This document shows positions 56,162 to 64,000 of a stretch of DNA of 64,000 nt, piece by piece. Within the stretch, counting starts at the first letter, position 1. Every line of letters starts with the position of its first letter. The stretch spans positions 7,546,829 through 7,610,828 of the forward strand of contig NW_002060946.1 of the NCBI RefSeq assembly GCF_000150275.1, written 5' to 3'. The notes beneath the pieces were generated by a model. The model had not been told where the DNA came from and did not search any database. It worked only from the letters and a program-made list of their open reading frames with translations. Source of the DNA: Trichoplax adhaerens (lineage: Eukaryota > Placozoa > Uniplacotomia > Trichoplacea > Trichoplacidae). The translations under genes were made by a program, and so were the position numbers.

Positions 56162-56480
56162 GCAATTGTCAAATAAATATCATACTCATGAGAGAGCCTG
56201 GACTTCAATTGGCCAAGTCTCTCTTAATATCCATATTGTACAAGGTTTCGCTCAATGGCAGCGATTGCAATTGTCAAATAAATATCATACTCATGAGAGA
56301 GCCTAGACTTCAATTGGCCAAGTCTCTCTTAATATCCATATAGTACAAGGTTTCTCTCAATGGCAGCGATTGCAATTGTCAAATAAATATCATACTCATG
56401 AGAGAGCCTAGACTTCAATTGGCCAAGTCTCTCTTAATATCCATATTGTACAAGGTTTCGCTCAATGGCAGCGATTGCTA
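56162..56480. repeat. Three-copy tandem repeat, 105 bp
   Basis: Near-identical units begin at 56162, 56267 and 56372 with gcaattgtcaaataaatatc. Copies differ at only a few bases, indicating a recent expansion. Each unit contains an agagag...ctctct palindrome around tcaattggcca. Confidence 0.97.
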
Positions 56481-56866
56481 TTGTAGACCGCCATTCATCC
56501 AATACAGTAAAATAGCATAAGAGTACTGCAGTGGTACTTGATTTCACGTGATGGTCTACTCTAAGACAACAAATCTCCTGCTGGAGATACTTTATTGTCA
56601 ACATCGACACCAAATCCAAAGCGATTGCTGTCGGTAATCAACACTATGTCAACATTGACTAGTAGAAATCGGACGTTGCCAACATTAAGCTACCGACAGC
56701 ATCGCAGGTGTGGATAAAATCGCCTTCTCGAGTTCTCAACCTTCCAATCAAGCGTTAAGTGAAACATTTGTTCAGGTTGATTGCAAGAGACGTGTGGTAC
56801 AATCGATCCCAAATTCCCGAGATAGTGCTTTAATAACTTATTGGAAAGGTGTCTGCCTACAGTGCG

Positions 56867-59800
56867 ATGAATCAAGAACAAGAATTAGATTCCTTCTTGG
56901 ATAAAATCAACAATGTCGGTATGTAAATCGCAAGCACTCATTAGTCTATTCCATTTTCTGCTAGCATCAGTAAATGGACATGGGTTAACCTTGATAGATC
57001 GCAATCACACTCATCTTGATATACAGTACAGTATAAACAAGGGACAAACTTTATCCGTTGCTTATGATGATGATAATTACCGATAGACTATCAGTCAACA
57101 ATCGAATGCTATAGGAGAAAGGCTCCAAATCAATACATAGGGCTAAAGCAATGGCTACTTGGCTACATCGATCAACAATAAACATGGCAGATAGAGTGGG
57201 TAGCTTAATATACTGTATAGACATTCTCTACTAGCATCCGTAAATGGACATTGGTTATCCTTGATACAACGCCTTCCCACTCGTCTTGATCTAGGCTATA
57301 AACAAGGGACAAACTTTATCCGTTGCTTGGGTTTGACGATGATGATTCATTATCGATAGACTATCGGTCAAGAATCGTGCTATAGGAGAAAGCCTCGAGA
57401 TTAATAAGACGGAGGCCTAAAGCATTGGCTAGTTACTTGGCTACGTCGATCAGTAATAAACATGACAGATAGGACTATAAACAACGGACAAACTTCGTCT
57501 GTAGTTTTTGTACGATGATGATCGGTAGACGATCAGTCAAGAATCGTGCTCGAAGAGAAAGCCTCCAAATTAATACATAGGGCTACAGCAATGACTACTT
57601 GTCTACATCGATCAACAGTAAACATGACAGATAGGACGGGTAGTTAATATACTATAAACAACGGACAAACTTCGTCTGTAGTTTTAGTACGATGATGATC
57701 GGTAGACGATCAGTCAACAATCGTGCTAGAAGAGAAAGCCTCCAAATTAATACATAGGGCTAAAGCAATGGCTACTTGGCTACATCGATCAACAGTAAAC
57801 ATGACAGATAGGACGGGTAGCTTAATGTACTGCAAACAACGGACAAACATTATCCGTTGCTTGGGTATGGCGATGATGAATAATTATCGATCGACGATCA
57901 GTCTACAATCGTGCTAGAAGAGAAAGCCTCCAAATTAATACATAGGGCTAAAGCAATGGCTACTTGGCTACATCGACCAACCATCAACATGACAGATAGG
58001 ACGGGTAGCTTAAAGAACTTCTTGAAATTGCCTGTGCTCTTAGCAGGATCAGCTAGACTCAAACTGCAAATTTTAGCGACGAGTAAAGAACGAATGTTGA
58101 TCTTTCAAGTTGTAGCTATGGACTACTGAATGATTGGTAATTTAGAAGTCCATGTTCGAACACAGTAAATAGTGAGTAATCACTGATCAATGTTCTTCGA
58201 GAAAGGCTCCAAAATAATATGTAATCCACAGGGCTAAAGGATATGTTAGAATACTTGGCTAGATCGATCAACAGTACAGATAGAATACGTTAGCTCGCAC
58301 TGATCAACTTGACTATGCTCTAGCGGCATAAGCAATACACGAATCGCAATTTAAACTTGATTGAACGGTCAAGAATCAATCCATGTTTATCTTTTAACTT
58401 CTACGACTGTTTGGGTAGACTGCTAAGCAATAATCATGGATTATTGCGGTACTTAGAATAACGTACCTAACACTGATGAACTTGACTAAACTAACCGCGT
58501 TCTAGCAATACAAAATAATAGACTGACTGCAACTTTAACTTTTTATAAATAACGGAGATTTATTTGGGACGCTTCTATAACTGTTTTTCGTGAAGCGATC
58601 ACGGCCGGATGAGGAAAAGGCTGGAAAAAAACACACAGTCCTAAAGCGTACATTAACTACCAGCCTATCGATACATCGATAATGCAGTGCCAGTGCAGTA
58701 ACTTCCCCTTATTAATTTTGCGAAGCAGACCGTAATCGATTATCTGTAATAAAATACTAACAACAGCTGAAACTTGAAACATAAATATCCAATCTTAAAG
58801 TGTTACAATAATAATAATACTGTTCCGATGAACTCCTATGGATAGTAACTGTAAGACAAGACTTTCTCGATTGATGTAACCTAACATCATTTAGAAAAAT
58901 CGTTTTACCAATAGTATAATCCTTCTATGCGTAAATTCAATGCAAACGACAACTTGCAATGGCTTTCGTTGGTCATTTTATAGCAATCCACTCAAATAGT
59001 ATTCAATTGTCCAAAAATGGATACCCTTCTCAGTCGGATTACTATTCAAGTCAACATCGTTCAAGCTACCCGATGATAATGTTCTTTATCGGATAGTGCA
59101 TAGTAAGTTCTTATCAACTTGATCATGACAGCATCTTATTCAAGTTTATTAAACGATAACCAGTTGAGAACACTTTATTGCAATGATATTTACCATCATA
59201 ATTTGTTAAGGAATGAATACTAAAACGATGGATGATTCCAATTGACAAACACTTTTTCTCACCATAAAATACATAACAGCCTTCACCTACATTTTCTGGC
59301 TTGTAATAAGCTAATGAATACGCGCTTACTGTCGAATTATTGCTTTCAATGCATACAGAATCACTGGTCAAAGACTTAGCTTCTTCTGATACTGGTGTTG
59401 CTAAAGAGGCAATGTCAAAGGCTGATGAATTGATTGGCAACCAGAAATTAAAATATGATAAAAGTTCCATCAATAAATCAACCACAAGCAGTCAATACGT
59501 AAGCATTTTATTAACGTATTTTACTCCAAAATTGTCGTTAATATGATGTACCTTACCAATGCTATAGGTTATGAAGATTATACTCGTAGTATTCAACTTT
59601 AATCAAAGTAATAATATTGCTAAAGCTATGATAGATTACCTCTCTTTACCTTTACTAAGCTGTTATAAAATGCCATTTGTTCACTATTATAGAATGATAA
59701 TCCCCAGCAATCCATTGATCAAGGTCAGCATCGGTTAAACTAACATTATCCATTTGTTTAAATGATATGACAAAACCTTTGCCAATTTCTCCAATCATTA

Positions 59801-62800
59801 AGTTGATAATTACTGCTGACTGGCAGAAGCATTTTGTAGATCTTTACAATTGGATGCTGAAGAAAGATCGGAAAGGCGCAAGAAAAGAGAAGAAATCGCA
59901 AATAGACACAAAGATCAAGGAAATAAATACTTTCGAGAAGGCCAATTCGATTTAGCAATCGCAGAATATACCAAAGCAATAGAAACTGCAAAACACATCA
60001 CCGTCTATTACACTAACAGGGCACAGGTAAAATACTAATTAGTTTATAGGCGAAATTGCTATTAACTGAAACAGCATGTGATGCAGTGTCTGGTTAGACT
60101 GAACTACACTAAATCCAAATAGATTCTATCCATGAATCCTGTTTTCAATATCTATTTTAGGCCTATGTTAAACTGAAAGATTGGGACTCTTGCATCGCTG
60201 ACTGTGACATGGCATTACGGGTTCGATCTTCGATTATCTAACACTGTTTATACTACCTCTAATGTAATCCTTTTTGCAATAATTTTAATTCATCGATTGG
60301 TAACGCAATGATCATAGATTGATGAAAAATTCTTGAAAGCGTACGTCCATTATTCAAAAGCTTTGATTCAGCAAGCTAAATACGACGAGGTAATATCAAT
60401 CACTAGTACTCACGTAAAATGAAGTAATGAAATAGTAGTCAGTCTTAAATTGGACCTCAAAAGTAACCCTCCACTATTAAACCATCTGCTAATTGCATAG
60501 CATTAATTTATACAACAATCGTAAATTTTCAAAAGTTTTCATTGCAATTCATTAAGAATTTCAGCATTGATCTTATTTGATTACTTATTTCTTCGTAACG
60601 TATTAGGCCGACAAAATTCTAAATACTGCTGTTGAAAAAACCAAGCGAAACAAAATTATCCAAGGTTATTCTATACGTAAATCACGATCGAGAACAATAT
60701 CTGTTTTGCCAATTTCAGAACATTTTTAAAGAACTTTACTTTGGATACTCTGTATTATTCAACAGATTATAAAACACTTAACGAAATAGCAAGACAAGGC
60801 AAAACGGAAGAAAATGAGGTAAAAGAGCATTAATCACATAGTAATTAAAATTTTATCATATAAAGTGAAACTCCAATTGATTAATTTGGATTAAAAAATT
60901 TAGGCAATTACAGCTTCAACAAACGAGAGCCAGGAATACGAATTGATTAAAACACTAATTGGCAAATGCAATGATAGTACAACGGAAGAAAACGATATCG
61001 TTGTTGCCCTTGATACTTTAGGATTACAGCTTGGTGGTGGTAATGCGCGTCTACAATAACTGATTTACCTCATTTCATAATAACCAAAAGAAACTTCCAA
61101 CATTCACAATAAATAAGCATCTATTAATAGTTCTATCGAGAGTTTTAAGAGTATTCAAGGATTGATAACAATCGATTTTCTTATTAAATCAGCAGATTTA
61201 AAGCAGGCATATTATAGAGTGTGTGGAGGATGGGAAATTATTCACAAGAATTCTTTTATAACGCGGTTAGTGATGAATTTTTGCAAATAATTATTCTGGA
61301 TAGTGCATGGATTACTCTTATTACATTAATATCATTTATCTACCCTTTCAGATTATGGAAAGAATCTACCGTTAATAAAACTCAAGTGAATTTAATTACC
61401 GCCATGATTAGAATGATGACCGCAGCTATTGAAAATAATGGTAAGAGAAATAAATTATATACAATTGGCTGGCTAGATTCAAATTTATAGTTGCTCACAA
61501 TGCATACGTTATCAAGAAAACCGGATTTATCAATTATCAACAAATCACTCTCGAAATCGCTTTACAGATAGAAATTTACAGATACTATTAGAGGATTGCA
61601 AATTCTTGGAAATGGCTACCAAATGGATTAATTGCGATATTGAAGAAGTTGTGACTCATGTAACGATCATTATAGCCCTATTAGTAAAAGGATCGAATAG
61701 ATGCCAATGGATATTATTTAACAAGTTGCAAGAACAACCACGGTAGCTTCTTTATTGCATAATTATTATAATTCAAAGGATATCTGTAGTAATAACTTTA
61801 AATATGTTGTTTCTAGATTTTTACAATGTTTGACTAATATATCGTGTATGAACCGAAGATTAGCAAGGGTTACCTTGGATATCATCAAAAGTTTACAAGA
61901 ACAGGAAAGGTATAACTTTTTATGAATTAAAAATCTGAAAAAGAAACCGTAAAAATCTACTTGTGTGCAACAATATTGACAAGAATGTTTCATTTATCAC
62001 TTTATCTTCAGATTTCGAATCATTTGCAGAGAATCTATTAATAAATACATGGTGGATCCCCTTTGTAGTGCTCTGGTAAATCTTAAAATTTCTGTAATAG
62101 ATAAATTCATACCATATAGGCCGTTACATTGCCCAAACTAACATCCATTTCTACTTTTGTATTAGGGAGATGCGAAGAAATTAAAGAACTTAAAGACTGA
62201 GGATATCGCTTATTATTCATCTCTTTCCGAAATATTGCTCTTAATAGCTATTGATGACTGGTTTCGTGAACGTCTAGCAAAACAGACAGTTTTATGGTTG
62301 GGAATTGGGCATTTGCTTGTAAGCTAGCTATTCCATTGCTAACTACGCCTGTAATGAACCAGTCTACACAATTTTATTCAACTGCCAACATTTGTATTAA
62401 CATAACTTTAGAATATAGCTGCAAAAGCCCCAAAAAATGTTGAGAATTTACTCCATGCTATGTTAGGTTTAATGTTAAACCTTTGCGCCCAAGCGTCAGA
62501 AAATGCAGCCATTCAGGTTTAATGATAAACAAATAATCATAAAATTTAAATTAGGAGTAGACCAGCTGGCCGAACTAAAATATCTTCATATATTCTTTTC
62601 AAGATAGTCTTTCAAATGAACGCCGTTTTATTTGTCGCCTTTATGTCATAACTTCACTCGGATTAACATGACTTTGCGATATTTTTTAGAATTTTTCAAA
62701 CGATTTCCTTCCTAGTCTTGTTAACATCTTAACCACGAAAAATGAAGATATTTTCGAAGTACGAGTAAATAACTATATTTGTAAAAGTCCCACTTTTACA

Positions 62801-63914
62801 AGCAAAATCTGCATTTCATCTCTGTAATCTCTAATAACTAGTTACCTTTTGGCTTAATTACTACGCTGGATTATCTTACTCTCCACATCTAAAATTTTAG
62901 CGTTTAACTAGATGCATTGCGCGTCTTATTGGATTTTGTACAAAGAAATCATGGTCCTTAGATTTGTTACCTAAGATCTGCCCAGCAATATTGGTGGTAA
63001 GAAATATCTTAGGTTGATATTTAGAACCGTATATAAACTAAATGAAGTAAATTAAAAAATTAAAGCCTGTCCATTTCTGATGTTTGAGCCTAAACATATG
63101 TATTTCAATGTATATGAATTGATAGAATCGTGGTCGTTCAGTCACACTTAAAGCTTTATCGACATGTCTGGCCTATTGTACAAAAAATGACCAGAAAGCT
63201 GCCATCGAGTTTTTGCTCGACTTCAAAGGTAGTTGAAAATTGTCGTTTTTATTACTCACCACTTATTGATTACATTACTAGCTTAGGCTTTTTAACTAAA
63301 AGATAATATATAAACTGCTTTAATTTTTTACAATTTTTGTAGATTTAGTCACAATCTTTACTATGATGATTAATTCGGATGATGATAGCATTGTTGGTAA
63401 TTCTAGTCTTGCCTGCAGCCACATAATCGGACAAGGTAAAGAGTAATAGATATAAATCACCGTCTGAATATAGTACTGTGCACAATAAGTACCGCACTAG
63501 TTAATTAAATTTTGTCTACTTTTATTTATTGCTATTCTCGAATCTCCTACCGATGGATAGCAAAAATAAGTCAATTATTTATTGGAAGCGATATCGTTGC
63601 TGATTTATTACGGATAGTGGATAGCAGTCGGAAAAATGTTACACGAAAAAATGCTGGGATTGCATTGGCTAAATTAAGCCAAAGCGATGCAAGGTAAGAG
63701 CAAGTTTGTTGATGCTTCTGGATTTTTTGACACCTTATAGCCTATAACAATTCAAGATAATATTAATGATATTTCATAAATGCCAGATTGCACGAATAAA
63801 AACACTAAGCGACAATTACTAATTGTTTTTCATTTAAGGCATCTGGAAAGGCTGCGGGATTTACATGGCGTAGAAATTCTTCACTCAGTTTTAGATTCAT
63901 TTGGAAAAATTTAA
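56867..63914 (+). CDS. TTC12: Tetratricopeptide repeat protein 12 (dynein arm assembly factor)
   Basis: I reconstruct 22 exons and 718 residues (human about 705): 56867-56918, 59359-59498, 59693-59723, 59827-60026, 60161-60220, 60318-60389, 60607-60664, 60766-60818, 60904-61039, 61160-61265, 61352-61440, 61568-61742, 61817-61909, 62012-62075, 62166-62318, 62412-62516, 62690-62758, 62901-62996, 63126-63228, 63343-63435, 63561-63693, 63839-63914. Exon 1 (MNQEQELDSFLDKINNV) matches the vertebrate start KFLKNVDEI. TPR repeats follow a basic helix (HKDQGNKYFREGQFDLAIAE, VYYTNRAQAYVKLKDWDSC). The rest is armadillo-like, ending KNAGIALAKLSQSDAR and LRDLHGVEILHSVL. TTC12 acts in the cytoplasm to preassemble axonemal dynein arms, so a ciliated animal is implied. 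AATAAA lies at 63937. Some small exons are inferred from phase and homology only. Confidence 0.93.
57010..58275. repeat. Minisatellite in TTC12 intron 1 (about 180-260 bp units)
   Basis: A core (gagaaagcctccaaattaat, then gctaaagcaatggctacttg and tacatcgatcaaca) recurs near 57112, 57369, 57546, 57723 and 57911, with a decayed copy near 58195. The central three copies are the most alike. The ATG frames of 64-72 codons inside it are repeat shadows and lack family features. Confidence 0.93.
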
Positions 63915-64000
63915 GCTTTTACAAATTTCTAGATTAAATAAATACTATAGAATAATTGAAAACGCAGAAATTAATAAGCGGTTTCTGTTAGATGAAGTTA
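63915..64000. other. TTC12 3' flank
   Basis: A polyadenylation signal (AATAAA, 63937-63942) lies 23 nt after the stop. Nothing else is visible before the window ends. Confidence 0.7.

Noticed and set aside
57723..58129. Paired 64-72 codon frames (MLEEKASKLIHRAKAMATW)
   Set aside because: Both are copies of the TTC12 intron 1 minisatellite; similarity between them is due to the repeat, not to coding selection.
59123..59485. 120-codon minus frame overlapping TTC12 exon 2
   Set aside because: The plus-strand exon has splice sites, phase and homology to TTC12; the minus frame is its shadow with no family features.

Overview
The window is AT-rich eukaryotic DNA with intron-dense protein genes (mostly 50-150 nt GT-AG introns). 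Its deeply conserved single-copy animal genes (NOMO, HINFP, COPA, PPP1R11, CBL, TTC12) place it in an early-branching metazoan. A placozoan such as Trichoplax would fit the short introns, AT content and vertebrate-like exon structures, but that naming is inference. I rebuilt exons by eye from splice sites, reading phase and remembered family alignments. In all five long genes the exon lengths sum to an uninterrupted reading frame.

Left part (1-16.1 kb) is a decayed, rearranged family cluster. It holds an intact phospholipid scramblase gene (A, 13142-16072, minus) and a diverged scramblase (B, 9077-11391, minus) whose long upstream Q-rich frame carries three stops and a frameshift. It also holds the last two exons of a third scramblase (C, 2185-2508) and a decayed copy of scramblase exon 1 (945-1277). 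A 0.69 kb inverted duplication (2856-3548 and 12557-13242) carries the terminal exon of gene A. Two broken rhodopsin-type GPCRs (3565-4314, 6455-6997) and a Ty3/gypsy RNase H remnant (6272-6442) lie between the arms. A 212 nt assembly gap at 1716-1927 abuts a tandem duplication.

Right part (16.7-64 kb) is gene-dense and ordered: NOMO (+, 16712-25255), HINFP (-, 26016-28557), COPA (+, 31090-39293), PPP1R11 (+, 40511-42177), CBL (-, 45895-54871), TTC12 (+, 56867-63914). Three gene pairs are head-to-head: scramblase A/NOMO, HINFP/COPA and CBL/TTC12. The spaces or first introns there hold tandem repeats: a TACTGTACAGTA-type palindromic satellite field before COPA and four minisatellites around CBL and TTC12. 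A 144 bp MITE-like element with 29 bp terminal inverted repeats sits in the last CBL intron.

The conserved genes serve general cell biology: ER multipass-protein biogenesis (NOMO), COPI transport (COPA), histone gene transcription (HINFP), PP1 inhibition (PPP1R11), receptor ubiquitination (CBL) and axonemal dynein assembly (TTC12). I see no operon-like functional link between them and no convincing new multi-gene system. The most unusual content is the scramblase/GPCR rearrangement block and the repeat architecture.
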